DNA from: Scalesia atractyloides
Lineage: Eukaryota; Streptophyta; Magnoliopsida; Asterales; Asteraceae
Length of the DNA: 64,000 nucleotides
NCBI GenBank assembly: GCA_947069175.1
Contig: CAMTDV010000007.1
Location: 52,471,681 to 52,535,680 of the forward strand
Reading direction: 5' to 3'
Positions 22,367-34,764 of this stretch are shown here, in pieces; the first letter of the stretch is position 1, and each line of letters starts with the position of its first letter. Under the pieces are notes generated by a model. It was not told the DNA's origin, made no database searches, and saw only the letters and a program-made list of their open reading frames with translations. The position numbers were made by a program, and so were the translations under genes.

Positions 22367-22378
22367 TGGTATCAGAGC
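22367..22378 (+). other. Element B primer-binding site (tRNA-Met type)
   Basis: An exact TGGTATCAGAGC lies 4 bases after the 5' LTR end. Reverse transcription would be primed by initiator tRNA-Met. Confidence 0.9.
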
Positions 22379-23078
22379 CCAAGTTTAAGTTTTATGAAGT
22401 GCTTGAACTCAAACCGAAGGCTCGTGCATAAATGTGTTCATTTCGAGGCATCATTCAAGTAAGTGTCTTTTACGTATTAAGTATAAATATATGATGGATT
22501 AATATATGGGATGACTATGGAGTGTTATGGGATGTTACAGACATTTTGGATCAGTTTGGGTTGGAAAGTGGCCTGTAAACGGGTTGCATGAGCTGAAATA
22601 AGATAAAACAGCGTCTACAATACAGATGGGGCGTCGCCGATGCTGCCTATAACTCCCGACAGCTAAACCCAATGTCTACGCAACTAATACTCGACGCAAC
22701 AAACTGGGTGAGTCGCCGACGCCCCTCATAAGCTGAACATGCATTCTTTTCACATCACAAGTTCCGAATCTCCTAAAACACGATCCATAACCCATTAAGA
22801 ACCTGAAAGGTGAAATTTAACTATAAGAAGTTGTGTAAATATTAATTGAATCATGATAAGATATGTTGAGAATGTGACGTTCCGAGACGAAGAATAAGAA
22901 TATATGAAAGAATAAGTCTTTTGAATTATTGAGAACACGTAAAAGACTCCAGACCATTTTTTATCATTTTTTATGAAATGAACATTTCAAGTATGAATGA
23001 TAATAACAGTTGATACGAATGATCATAACAAGGTTAACAAATGAATATCCTAATGGAAGTATAATAATACCTACGTAG
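22379..23078 (+). other. Element B untranslated leader with a GC-rich stem
   Basis: No ORF of note. Segments 22628-22640 (GGGGCGTCGCCGA) and 22713-22725 (complement with 12 of 13 pairs) can pair around a 72-nt loop in otherwise AT-rich DNA. A leader stem of this kind could serve RNA packaging or translation control, which is inference. Confidence 0.55.
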
Positions 23079-23447
23079 ATGGAAGATGATAGAGATTTGA
23101 ATGATAACGATTTGGCAAGTCAAAAAGCAATGAATGAAAAATCTCAGAGGAGGTTGCAAAGCTATGCAAGCCAATCTTCCTCAATTAGCGCAAGAGGTAG
23201 AAAGCCATGTCTTGGAAACAGTAGAAGCTATCATGACTGGCAAAATAGAAGAGCTGAAAGAATGGATGGGCGGGGTGCAAAATAAAAAGGGGACCTGTAG
23301 ATGCACATATCGGGACTTCATGGCTTGTAACCCGCAACGTATGATGGAAAAATTGATCCTATCTTATGCCAAAGATGGATTTCCAACATGGAGGCCGTGT
23401 TTATAAGAAGTAGGTGCGAGAAAGAGGACCAAGTAATGTTTGCAACG
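23079..23447 (+). pseudogene. Element B gag, 5' fragment
   Basis: This is the start of the retroelement capsid protein. Two overlapping frames give an acidic start (MEDDRDLNDNDLASQKA) and then 'VESHVLETVEAIMTGKIEEL' and 'TYRDFMACNP', a typical chromovirus gag N-terminal region. The last 212 bp (23236-23447) reappear at 35935-36147 on the far side of element C. Frameshifts break the reading frame before C interrupts it. Confidence 0.75.
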
Positions 23448-24593
23448 AATTGTAGTCTCACGTAAATTTAATCCAACTACTACTAATAGCTAGCGGTAAG
23501 TGGGTATCGAACACAGAGAGTTTGTGGAATATGTGCTATTTTAATTTTATACTAAATTGACTAATTAATCTAAATGCAAGAAAATGAATTCAAGATTTTT
23601 GGTGATTTGGTTTAAAAATTAAATAAATTGCAATTCAACTATTGGTTGTCAAACATATTAAAAGCAAGTAATCATCCTAAGTTTTCGGTTTCAATTAACA
23701 CTTGTGTTTTAAATCAAACTAGAAAGAATCACATAGACATGACTCGTGTATGACTATTTATTCGTGATAAAAGGGAACTAACTACTCGGATTACAAATAT
23801 GCGAGGTTGTTACCCGATGACCAATTAACCAATATCCAACCCTAAATCCTCCCGTGATATCTTAGTTATCAACGACACCAAGAACGTACGATTAAGGCTA
23901 AGATCAAAACATCAATCAACAACTTACAAACAAATATTCAAACACCATAATAAACTACAAACATTGCAAGTCTATTATTCTAGAAATTAAAGGTAAAAAC
24001 ACAATTGTTTCAAGCAAACCTTATACCTAGGATGATCACAATGAGTTTAGTCACTTATGGTCTTGCAAATCATCACACCTTCAAAATGTTATGTTCATTG
24101 GAATCATAAAAAACCAAACAAAATGTTAGAAATTGTTCTTAGACCAAGTAACGCACTCCAAATCGCCTCCTAGACTCTGCCAAAACGTCTCCAGTGATGG
24201 ATATCCAAAAGACTCCTGAAAACCGGTTTAAAGAGGCAAATTACACTTTTCTCGCAGGTCACCATCGTAAGATACGGCGGTCACCCTAAGCTACGGTGGT
24301 AAAAAAATTCCTTACGGCCCCAAGAGACTGGCTTACGGTGCATAGAAGGATCAGACACCACCTTAAGCTACGGTTTTTTCCATTTTTGTTTTTTTAATCA
24401 ATTCTCCAAGTCTTCATCTCCTCTTAGTCAAATGCAAGCTCCCATCAAAGCACGTTAAAATCGCTTGTTTATGCTCTTCGGTACTTGCAAAGCCATATAC
24501 ACCATAGTTATGAAATCCTAAATATTAACCAAATTAAGTGCGAATATTGATCGATTTAAAGCACTTGAGGGTTGTCCAATGGACCACCCGTCA
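23448..24593 (-). repeat. Element C 3' LTR (left end truncated)
   Basis: It aligns with 34765-35934 from GTAGTCTCACG through CCGTCA. The other copy starts TGACATGATATC, but here host sequence of B runs up to 23447 and the LTR begins AATTGTAGTC, so its terminal bases are missing. It contains degenerate copies of the CCACCGTAAGCTACGGTGG palindrome (24250-24370) and lacks about 28 bp of the hairpin found in the 5' LTR. Confidence 0.9.
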
Positions 24594-25777
24594 CATCCCC
24601 ACACTTAACCGTTGCTTGCCCCAAGCAACACATCAAAAACCTTTACAAGCTTAAAAGTGATCGAAGTGTGAGCGAAACACAAACATTTTGTCCAATTGTC
24701 AATTCACCATCATACCAAATGACACACCCTCACAATAACTCTGCTCTCAGTGACAAAAAAGTTACTAGCAAGATTGTGCTAGATCACTCAATGCGAGTGC
24801 GTGATTGTCCGACAATAAGCTTGTGTAATAATCAAATCTCCACCTGCAAATTACGAATCAAAAGGACTTTCGGGTTGTAACAAGGCTATGTGTAAGGGTG
24901 AGAATTTGTGGGATATATATATATGTAGCTCATTGAACCGGCCAGTTTTTATTACTACAAATAAACGAAAACAACCATTACTACTTACACAACTTCACTA
25001 TCTTTTTCCTTATTTTTTTTTTCTTTTCATATATTTTTTTATTTTTTTAAACTACAAACATTGAACAAAGAACACATACAATACACATCAACATCAACAC
25101 TAATACTAAACTCCTAAACCGGGTCGATCAATAGGTAGAATATTCGTAGGACATAGGCTTGGGCTACAAATGAATGGTTTTAAGCTCAATTTTGGCTACT
25201 ATTGACCAAACCCCCGTCCCTCTCACTACCAAGCTCATAAATTTATCTTATGAGGTCCAACCCCCCAAACCCACACTCTCACACATCTAGACGAGGCTAC
25301 TTAAATGCCCTTATCATCTTCACAAGCATGTTAGACCTAGGTTTCGACAAGCATATATTACACAAGTTCTATTAACACAAATCACACACTTCCACTCAAA
25401 CCAAAGAATTAATTTCTAGTAAGCACCCATGTGGCCCAAAACTCACCATGAAAGGATAAAAAGGATACCGATATGTCATGTGAATTAAGGTTAAATTTCA
25501 AATTTGACAATTGTTGTGCTTGGTTTAATTTTTTTTTAGAAGCTCAAAAATTTCCCCCATCCCCACACTTGCGAACATTGACCTCGATGTATTGGTTTAA
25601 AGGAAACGATCGCTAAAGCTACCTCAACCTCACTTTCAGCTCAACTCTTAAATCCTAAATTTCTTTTTTTGGTTTTTTTTATAAACACAAATAAACACCA
25701 CCAATACTACCAAAACCCATAACATGAAAATTAACCACAATACACCACCCTTCCGCCCGACCATCAACAAAACCAAA
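24594..25777 (-). other. Element C 3' non-coding region with polypurine tract
   Basis: Directly next to the LTR the minus strand reads AAGTGTGGGGATG, a suitable polypurine tract. The rest is AT-rich with poly-T runs near 25010-25050. A 102-codon ORF at 24572-24880 on the plus strand overlaps the LTR edge and has no recognisable features. Confidence 0.65.
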
Positions 25778-27491
25778 CTAATGTTTACAATGATATACAA
25801 AGGAAGAACACCACTTGACTAATAGTAGCGCGGCTGAGGAGGTCCAAAGATGGATGTCATCGTCTCTAAAAACTCTCCGATGCAAACCCTCCGCTTCCAC
25901 TACCACTCCCACCTTCACCTCCTTGGTGCTGTTGATCGCCCTGCTGCTGACCGTATCGGGGGTCCACCCACTGTGAATGATGCATCGGTGGTGTGGGGTA
26001 AGAAACGCTAGCATCATAGGGTGGCAAAGTCGAGTAGTCAACTAGCGGTGGGTCCACAACCACCGGTCCGCCCGCATGCCAATTAGCGTGCATGCGCCGG
26101 TTTTGATCATCAAGGTACCGATTATTTATCTCCTGTTCAAAAGCATAAGCATGGGTACGGTTCCATGACTCTTGTCGGTCGAAATTGTGCCTTAAAGCAC
26201 GTTCCATACTGATGATCAAAAAATGTCCTTTCGGACCCACTCCAACTATCGAATATAGGCGGACGTTGATTTTCAATCACCTCCTGCATTGTTCCTTCAT
26301 GAGCCCAATTTGGCTCATAAGGATACCTGAAAAGTCGAAGAAACCCCCAGTATGACCACTACTCGAACCCTCATGATCCACATTCATGGGGGCCACATAT
26401 GGATAATCCATATAATCTTCATCACAACTTGGACCCTCTTCTTCACTTTCGGCTCATCATCCTTCCCTGGTTTTAACGGCCACGTATCGGCTTTCAACAA
26501 TCTCCATCTCTGACCCTCACTTTTCAGCTTATGATACCTTTCAGATTCGGTGTATTTCAACCAAGCCCCCACTGCTTAATATCAAACGGCTTGAACTTTT
26601 TGTAAGACACGTTATCGTCCGCACCAATTACCCCATACATCTTTAGTAGCGCTGTGATGAGCCTACAGTGCAGGATGATCTTCCGCTGATCACTGTTTCT
26701 ACTAATCCAAACATTATTCAGCACAAGAAATCGAAACGGAAACAATGGGGCCCCGATCAACAAAGTGTATAGCACTTCCGGACGCCGAACCTCAGCTATG
26801 TCACCCCAGCGTGGAATGACATTCTGCAAACATATTGCCAACATCAACTTCCCTTCAATTCTCAGATTCTTACGGTAAAGCTTCCCATGAGTAGTACCCA
26901 GTAAAAACAAATAGTCCAACATGGTGTTCCACCTTCGGTGTTTCTCTCGCTCAAAGTATAAATCCTCCAACCTTGGGATCATGTGTTGATTCACCGGTTT
27001 TTATCAAACTTTGCCACCCTCTGCAATGAATCGAACGACATCTCCACATCAATGCCATTGACGATTCCGATCAGCCTCATCTTTGATGCACCCTTGAATG
27101 AAGGACATCTTAGAGTGGCCATCTACTCTTGAATTTCGGCGTCATACAAATTTGTCCCCTCATAATCATAGCACTTTAATCCCGCTTCCCAACCTAAAGC
27201 TCGAAACTTCTCAGTAATCCCAAACGGACCAAAGTCTACTTCTCTAACCTCTTTTTCGCATATAAAAGCTTCCTTCCGTTGAGCTAACTTGTTGATTTGA
27301 TCATTGAATAACTCGGCTTGCCTTTCAGATGGCTGATCGTGCAAGGGCCCAGATGTCCACTTTGGTTTAGGACCCCGATCCGGTACTTCTTCTTCATGTT
27401 CTTCTTCAACATCACTTTGCAAAACCAACCTCCTTTTTCTTTGAGTTGGATTACTTGAGGATCCAATCTTCTCTTTACCTTTACGTCCCAT
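25778..27491 (-). pseudogene. Element C env-like (Athila ORF, plant transposon protein domain)
   Basis: The Met at 27491 begins MGRKGKEKIGSS, a basic start followed by an acidic stretch (VEEEHEEEVPDRGPKPKW). The conserved central domain includes 'GITEKFRALGWEAGLKCYD', 'MATLRCPSFKGASKMRLIG', 'RRWNTMLDYLFLLGTTHGK', 'RNSDQRKIILHCRLITALLK' and 'KKFKPFDIKQWG'. A G/Q/S-rich tail follows (26276-25866). Such ORFs sit after pol in Athila elements and are often called env-like, but a membrane or envelope role is unproven, and no transmembrane segment or signal peptide is visible here. The frame is broken at 27123 and near 27000, 26570 and 26380. Confidence 0.8.
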
Positions 27492-28617
27492 GTTAATTCT
27501 GCAATGCATAGAAACAAAGAACACAAATCATTCCTCTTCTCATTAGCCCACAATATCCACACACTTGCTTATCACTATGGTTATGGATAAAAGCTAAATC
27601 TCATGTTTATCATTTGCAAAAAATTGAACAAGATTTCCCCAACTTAGTAAAATTTTGCCCAAAAATCACATTTTTACCAAATATCTTAGCTTCCATACCA
27701 CAACCATTCAAAACCCATCAAATTCATTTCAACATAACAACTACAAGCAAGTATGGAATCAAAGGTAACATAACACTTACAATTCTACAATGCATCATCA
27801 ATAATGTAAGAAAATGCATACCTTTGCTTTATAGAACATAACAATACTAAGAACTTCAAGATTAACCAAAACCCACCAAGAACCCTAAATTTTCGGACCA
27901 AAATGTCTAAAATCGACCACCCAAACGTTGATTCTTTAAAATGCAAGCACAATTTCAGAATCCTTGCGAAACTTTAGTCAAGATTGACCCAAAAATCACT
28001 CGATTTGGTGAAGATATAAATAATTGGTGAAGTGTTGAAGTTATGTTCTTGAAAGGAATTAGAGAAGAAGAAAAAGAAATATGTGGCTAAAAGATGTGCG
28101 GAAATTGAGTGGTTTAGGTTAAAAATCTTTATTTCATTACGGCGGACCCACGCCTAGTGGCCACCGTAAGCTACGTTGGTCACCGTAAGCTACGGTGGCC
28201 ACTAATAAAAAATGAGGCTGTAAGACAGGAGCTTAGCATTTGAAGCCACCGTAAGCTACGACGGGGGCCGTAAGCTTGCTACAACGGTATCCGGGCATTT
28301 TTTATTAGGATTTTTTAACATCAGTTTTTATAATTTTTAAACATAAACATTATACTACTACCCCCTCGAAAGACCCGTGTTCTCCTCAACACTATGTTTG
28401 AGAAATTCATAAGAACTTCCCCACACTTGTGTCAAACGCAAGTCAAAATGAGTACGGATAATTACTTGAAAACAAACTGACTAAACAACTAAACTAAATA
28501 TTTACACTACCAAACCTAGACCTCTTATGCTTAATCCGCATCCAACGGGCGTAGAATAAAGCCCACTTTGTCAAGCTCGAGAGGTTTGATGTCGTTCCCT
28601 TCCAAATACGGTTTGAG
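27492..28617 (-). other. Element C pol/env-like spacer with GC palindromes
   Basis: Non-coding. From 28139 to 28290, 12 to 13 turns of GC-rich sequence repeat the motif ACCGTAAGCTACGGT. A perfect 14-bp inverted repeat TAGTGGCCACCGTA (28155-28168) / TACGGTGGCCACTA (28191-28204) encloses further copies. The same motif family lies in both element C LTRs. An AT-rich stretch follows and then the env-like ORF, so an internal promoter is possible; see findings. Confidence 0.6.
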
Positions 28618-31248
28618 CTAATGGCCATTCATTGTTTGCTTTGTGTTTGTATGAACATCAATAATATCTACATCTCCAAACCTGCCCACTCTTGTGATTA
28701 CATAAGGACCCATCCATTTACTTTTCAACTTTCCTACAAACAGCTTTAATCTTGAGTTGTACAACCAAACCTTTTGACACACTTCAAAAGTTCGTTTCCG
28801 GATCTTTGCATCGTGGACCTTTTTAAGCTTATCCTTATACGCCGCCGCACACTCATACACTTCGTCTCAGATTTCTTCAATCTCGTTCAACTGTAACTTC
28901 CGAATTCTACCCGCTTCATCGTAATCCGCATTCACCATTTTAATCGCCCAATGCATCCTATGTGCTAACTCCATTGGTTAATGACATCCTTTCCCATACA
29001 CTAACCGGTAAGGAGTTGTACCAATGGGAGTTTTATAAGCCGTTCGGTATGCCCCCAACGCATCATCCAACTTGCTTGACCAATCTTTCCTATCCGTTCG
29101 TACCGTATTCATTAGGATTTCTTTGATTTGACGGTTAGACATTTCAACTTGTCCACTAGTTTGTGGATGGTACGGCGTGGCAATCCGGTGATTCACATTA
29201 TACCGCTTCAACAATTTTCCAAAATTAAAATTTTTGAAATGTGAACCACCATCGCTGATTATAACCCTCGGGATCCCAAAGCGAGCAAAAATATTTGATT
29301 GCACAAACTTACAAACTACCGAATGGTCATTAGTCCTTGTCGGTATGGCTTCAGTCCATTTTTGAAACATAGTCCACCGCAACCAAAATGTACAAGAATC
29401 CATTCGAACTCGGGAAAGGCCCTATAAAATCTATACCCCATACATCAAAAATCTCAACCACCAAAATGGGTTGCATTAGCATCTCGTCCCTTTTCGAAAT
29501 ACTTTCCATCTTTTGGCAATTTAGACAATTCCGGGCAAACTCACATGCATCCTTGAAAATTGTCGGCCAATAAAACCAACATGTAAGCACCCGATATCCC
29601 GTCTTGTAACCACTAAAGTGCCCCCCACAAGCGGATGAATGAGCATGAGTTAAGATTTCTGACACTTCCGTTCTGGCACACATCTCCGAATCACTTGATC
29701 GGGCCCGATTTTGAAAAGTTCCGGTTCATCCCATATATATTGCTTGACTTGGACCAAAACTGTTGTCTTCTTCTCTTCGTCCAATGATTAGGAATAACAC
29801 CCGTAGCCAAGTAATTCACATAATGAGCATACCAAGGTGCAACAGAAGTAGAAACAGCTAACAGTTGTTCATCGGGAAACTGCTCATTAACTTCACTCGC
29901 ATCGTCGACGCCCTGCATTGGAATTCAGGATAAATGATCTACCACTACGTTTTCACTTCCTTTCTTATCCCGAATTTCCAAGTCGAACTCTTGTAATAAA
30001 AGCACCCAACGAATCAATCGGGGCTTCATATCTCTCTTCTCCATCAAGTAACGAACCGCACTATGGTCCGAATACACAACCACCTTGCTTCCCAATATAT
30101 ATGACTGAAACTTGTCCAAGGCATACACCACTGCTAATAATTCTTTTTCAGTTGTGGGGTAATTCAGTTGCGCCTCGGACAATGTTTTGCTTGCATAATA
30201 AATTTCCACCGGCTTCTTGTCAACTCTTTGACCCAAAACCGCTCCAATAGTTGTGTCACTAGCATCACACATAATCTCAAACGGCTTCGACCAATCCGGC
30301 GGTTGCAAAATGGGAGCTTTCACCAACTGTTCTTTCAAGACAGTTAAAGCTTGCAAACATTCATCAGTAAAGTCAAAGGGTACATCTTTTAATAACAAAT
30401 TACATAAAGGTTTAGTAATAACACTAAAACCTTTAATAAATCTCCGGTAAAGTCCCGCATGTCCCAAAAATGACTTTACTCCTTTTACATTTTTAGGTGG
30501 AGGCAAAGATGATATTACCCGAATTTTTACCTTATCCACCTCCATCCCCCTTTCAGAGATAACATAACCCAACACAATACCCTCTTGGACCATAAAATCA
30601 CTTTTCTCCCAGCTAAGCACCAAGTTTTTCTCGACACATCTTTTTAAAACTTTTTCTAACTCGTCGAGACAAGATTCAAAACTTGTGCCTAAATGGAAAA
30701 ATCATCCATGAATACCTCAAGTGACTCCCCAACCATGTCCGATAAAATACTCGTCATACATCGTTGGAAAGTCGCAGGGACATTACACAAACCAAATGGC
30801 ATTCGCCTAAAAGCAAAAGTGACATACGGACACGTGAAAGTGGTCTTGTATTGGTCATCGTGAATAGCAATTTGGTTATAACCCGAATACCCATCCAAAA
30901 AATATGTAATATTTTTGACCCGATAATTTTTCAATAATTTGGTCAAGGTAATCGATACAAACACGCCACCCGACACCATTTTCGTCTTTAATTACTTGAA
31001 TGCCGGCCTTTTTAGGCACTACTTGGGTAGGACTTACCCAAGCACTATTTGAAATGGGATAAATTATACCTGTATCTAACCATTTAATTACCTCATTTTT
31101 ACCACTTCTCGTAGGTTCGGGTATAACCTTCTTTGAGCTTCTCTAGTCGGCTTTGCATCTTCCGTTGTGATGATTTTATGCTTGATAATAGATGGGCTAA
31201 TTACTTTTAAATCAGCAATCATCCACCCAATAGCCGCCCTATTCACTT
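28618..31248 (-). pseudogene. Element C RT, RNase H and integrase
   Basis: Reverse transcriptase at 31190-30650 has 'YFLDGYSGYNQIAIH', 'AFRRMPFGLCNVPATFQR' and the catalytic FMDD (30695). RNase H (30623-29925) shows its acidic residues in MCDASDTT, TEKELLAVV, YSDHSAV and VVVDHLS. Integrase has a zinc region with 'HSSACGGHF' and CLNCQKM (29640-29500). Its core has GIDFIGPFP, 'IISDGGSHFKNF' and 'HPQTSGQVEMSNRQ', so D, D and E are visible. The C-terminal part ends with GPYVITRVGRFGDVDI near 28640. Frameshifts lie near 30980-31190, 30650, 29920, 29690 and 29380. The order RT-RNase H-integrase without a chromodomain fits Athila. Confidence 0.88.
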
Positions 31249-32908
31249 TTAGCAAGTCTCCAAATTAGAGGCAATAATGACCGGTAAAGTGTCATTATCC
31301 CCTAAAAATGCATATTTCAAATGGCCCGGCAAATCTTTCAACTCTAACTTTGGTGGCTCATCTAATAATGGCTTCGTACCCGAACTGATTTCCACCTGTA
31401 GGTTCTCGAACTGATGGGTCCATGGCGGTCGACCCTCTTTAACCGCCATAGCATCTTGTTCTTTTTCCTCCATCCTTAACGCACATGCATGTACCTACTT
31501 AGAAAAATCACAAACACAAACATCTACATACTCTTCCTCATACTCATGCGGTTCACATCAATCAACCAGATCTGCCATAAAACACTTATCAACATCAATA
31601 GAGTTAGAAATATTAGTAAAAGCATTCAATCTCATTTTTCTATTACAAAACGTCATGTTAACCGTACCAAGTTGACAATCAATCACGACATGAGCGGTGC
31701 TAAAAAATGGCCGACCAAAAATAACATTTTATTGTTGTTTTGGGTCCAGTCTAGGACAAAAAAGTATACCGGGTAATAAAACTCATCAACCTTCACTATG
31801 ACATCTTGAACCATCCCTCGGGGTAACTTATGAGATAAATCGGCTAGAAACACTGTTGTCTCAACCCGAGCTAATTAACCAAAGTCATATGATCATATAA
31901 AACCCCTGTGAAATACTTACTCCGGCTCCAAGATATAGTAACGCCTTTGACATTGGAAAATTTCCAACTTGAATATTTAAAAGTGACGTTCCCGGATCTC
32001 GGAGTTGGGAGGAAGATCCTAGTACCACACTTACTTGTCCGGTTAAATCAACCCGCTTAGGCAATTTTTTCCTTTGTTGCCTCTTTTGGGTGCATAATTC
32101 TTTTAAAAATTTTGCATAAGCGGGTACTTATTTAATTGCATCGAGTAAGGGAAGATTTACCTTGACTTGTTTGAAAACATCCACAATTCCTCTTTTTGAG
32201 GACCCCTTGTTGAAATAAAAATTTTCTTACCCGGGTCAACTAAAGCTGATAGAAACGGGACTTGACTTAGTGCCCCTTCTTCATTTTTATCGTTTAAACT
32301 TTCACTCAACCCCGGTTTTTTAATTAACTTTTCAATAATAGGGTCCTTAGACACAATTGGTGGTGAGACTTATTTCTCATCACTTTCGTTTCCCGTAATA
32401 TCTTCAACCACCCCATCAACCAAACCCGGTGACAAGTTTGCCTTAAATTCTTTACCACTTCTTAAGACACTAACATGGTTAATAGGAATATTACGTGAAG
32501 AACTATGGGAAGGATTTCCCTAAGTGTCACTAGGAAGTTGGCCTTTACCTTTTTTCAACTTCGCTACCTCGGTTGAAAGTTGACCCATTTGAGTGGTTAA
32601 TGTTTGGATGCTTTTGTCACGAACCTAATCCTTTTGCATTCGAACTTCATCAAGTTGATTTCTCCTTTGCATGTCTTGTTGCATCAGCCGGAGCATATCC
32701 ATAACTTCATTCCCACTTGATGAAGTTTGACCCGTAGTAAAACTTTGGTCACCCGTTTGTTTAAATTTCCCTTGGTAGCCTTGACTATTTCCACCCCTAA
32801 AATTTCCTTGATTGTATTGTTGGCGTGGGACGAAATTTCATTGAGCTCCTTCGAAATTCGGATTGGCTTGATTCACCTGGTTCCCATACCGAAAATTGCG
32901 ATGATTCC
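31249..32908 (-). pseudogene. Element C gag-pol junction with inactivated aspartic protease
   Basis: The minus strand carries a region near 32150-32050 (KFLKELCTQKRQQRKKLPK), then 'RVDLTGQVSVVLGSS', then the protease core near 31950, where the expected D-x-G-A motif reads LLYLGAGVSI. The catalytic Asp is replaced by Tyr (GAT to TAT). Downstream at 31473-31249 is the linker to RT ('TKPLLDEPPKLELKDLPGHL'). Stops are frequent. Retropepsins cut the polyprotein into mature parts, so this copy could not process itself. Confidence 0.7.
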
Positions 32909-34329
32909 TTAACCCGGGTGGTATGTGTTGGAGTTCATATTAAAATTACGACCACCCCCTTGAATAGCGTTTACCTCTTCTACTTGACCTTCACCCACAC
33001 TCACCAAACACACATTCGCTGGATGACCCAATTCATTACAATTTGTACAAAAATCATATACTTGATTGGTTGCTTGTACCCCTCCATCATCTACTGAATA
33101 AACTTGGGTCGTGTAATAACATGCCTTGCCCTTCTTGAGGATTGTGCTTTCTTTTAGACGTAACCGCCATTTGCTCCAAAAATGCCCAATCATCTTGCTC
33201 AAAATTGGTACCAAACGTACAATTAGTAATTGACATTAAATCACGAGCATCTTCCGAACTCAATCCCTCATGAAAAGCATTCAATAGTTCCCAAAGTGCA
33301 ATGCGATGACGAGGACAATTTTTTAACATCATGTTAAACCTCTCGAATGCTTCATGAAACATCTCACCCGGTTGTTGTTGAAAACTTCTCAAGCTCCGCC
33401 TAGCCTCATTAGTCTTTTGGGCCGTGAAAAACTCTTCCAAGAACCTTTGTTGCATGTCGGCCCATGTGTAAATTGACGCGGAGGGTTAAGTGTGGAACCA
33501 TCTTTGCCTTGTCTTCCAAAGAAAATTGGAAGAGTACCAACTTAACATCATCTGAAGAAAAACCTTGCCCTCCAATAGTATTGCAAATAGAATCATATAT
33601 CTCCAAATGGAAGTACGGTTCCTCCGTTGCTAGCCCTTTGTACTTTGGAAAACTTTGAAGTGCGGTTGTTCTAACCTCAAATGTCCTTCCATCCGGGTGA
33701 TGAGGTATCACCATTGGAGAAGGGTTATTAGTGATAACTGGCCTAAAATGCGCTCTAATCCCCCTCACCATCTCTCGGTGATGTCTTCGTGGAGCACCCA
33801 GTGGTACTCTTGGTCGACCCGCTTGACCTTGCCTTAGCCCTTGAGGTGCAAACTATTGTTGGTATTGAGGTTGTTGCATTGGCCTTTGAAATTGAGGTTG
33901 TTGATGTTCATGTTGAAGTTGAACTTGTTGTAGAGGCATTGGTCCTTGAAATTGTGGCCCTTGCGGACGAATTTGGTGTACCCCCGTGGGTTGCCTAACC
34001 ACTTCTTGAGCTAGTTCCATTTGTTGCCTTTGTGGGTAAACCATTCCTTCTTGAGGTCCCAAATTACCTCCATCGCCTCCACAATAAGACCCCTCTTCTT
34101 TGTAACCTCTAAATTCTTCTTCATACCCGTCATCAAATCCATCTCCTCCTACATCCGAAGATTGCACAAACTGAGAAGATGGATAATGGAAACCCAGTTG
34201 GGTTGGTGGTTGAAATGTAGAGGAAGTATGAACAATGGTTGAACTTGGTGGAAATTGACTTGGTAATGGTTGTTGGGTAGAAGATGATTGACCGGAAGTT
34301 GGGAAAAAGGATGAAAATGGTGGAAACAT
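32909..34329 (-). pseudogene. Element C gag with zinc knuckle
   Basis: The N-terminus is S/P/Q-rich (MFPPFSSFFPTS...) with a G/D/E patch, then a Q-rich stretch. The capsid-like domain follows (33771-33300) with 'GLATEEPYFHLEIYDSIC' and 'FQQQPGEMFHEAFERFN'. One zinc knuckle, CTNCNELGHPANVC (CX2CX4HX4C), lies near 33050. The segments are in different frames with stops at 33853, 33409 and 33087. An overlapping plus-strand ORF at 33789-33998 is a shadow. Confidence 0.8.
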
Positions 34330-34740
34330 TGATGTGGGGCTGTAGTTGGGAACAGGTCCGGTTTGGGTAATTGTAGGTGACGTGGTGTTGGTTGGGTTAA
34401 CTTCATGTGTTGAACTAGGATGGGTGGTAGGAATTGGTGAAGGTGTGGATGGTGATGTTTGACTTGTAGTGGAAGGTAATGGATCCGTGGTGTTAATCGT
34501 TGAAATTGGGGCAGTAGGGGTTGTTGGTGAACCACTGATTTTGTTTTCTCGTAGTAAGACCCTGTTTCTTCGCTAAGTTCGTTCATTCTCCGGGTCAAAT
34601 GCCAATGGTGATAGCTTATGAGAGCCTCTAGTATGTATGCACCTGTAAGAACCTGCACACACACACACACACTAACACAACCAGCGTAAACCCAAAAAAT
34701 AACAAACTATAATATCAAAAATAACACATGTTGCGCACTA
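34330..34740 (-). other. Element C leader and gag upstream region
   Basis: A CA microsatellite lies at 34656-34672. An open stretch rich in P, Q and H (34670-34149) overlaps the gag start in another frame and may be a shifted N-terminus. Confidence 0.5.
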
Positions 34741-34759
34741 CTCCCTGGCAACGACGCCA
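34741..34759 (-). other. Element C primer-binding site (tRNA-Asp type)
   Basis: The minus strand reads TGGCGTCGTTGCCAGGGAG, close to the Athila/Tat-type site complementary to the tRNA-Asp 3' end. It lies 5 bases inside the 5' LTR boundary. Confidence 0.8.
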
Positions 34760-34764
34760 AAATT

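Noticed and set aside
22367..22378. tRNA gene at the TGGTATCAGAGC site (and similar sites at 4485, 34741, 46497 and 63786)
   Set aside because: Only the short complement of a tRNA 3' end is present at each; no cloverleaf surrounds them. They are primer-binding sites.
25778..27491. True envelope protein making element C a virus
   Set aside because: No signal peptide or transmembrane stretch is visible. The ORF matches the Athila ORF type, for which an envelope role is unproven.
29918..30450. Plus-strand ORFs opposite the RNase H region of element C
   Set aside because: They are antisense shadows of a well-supported minus-strand RNase H.
33789..33998. Valine/glutamate-rich plus-strand ORF
   Set aside because: It is the shadow of the Q-rich gag region on the opposite strand.
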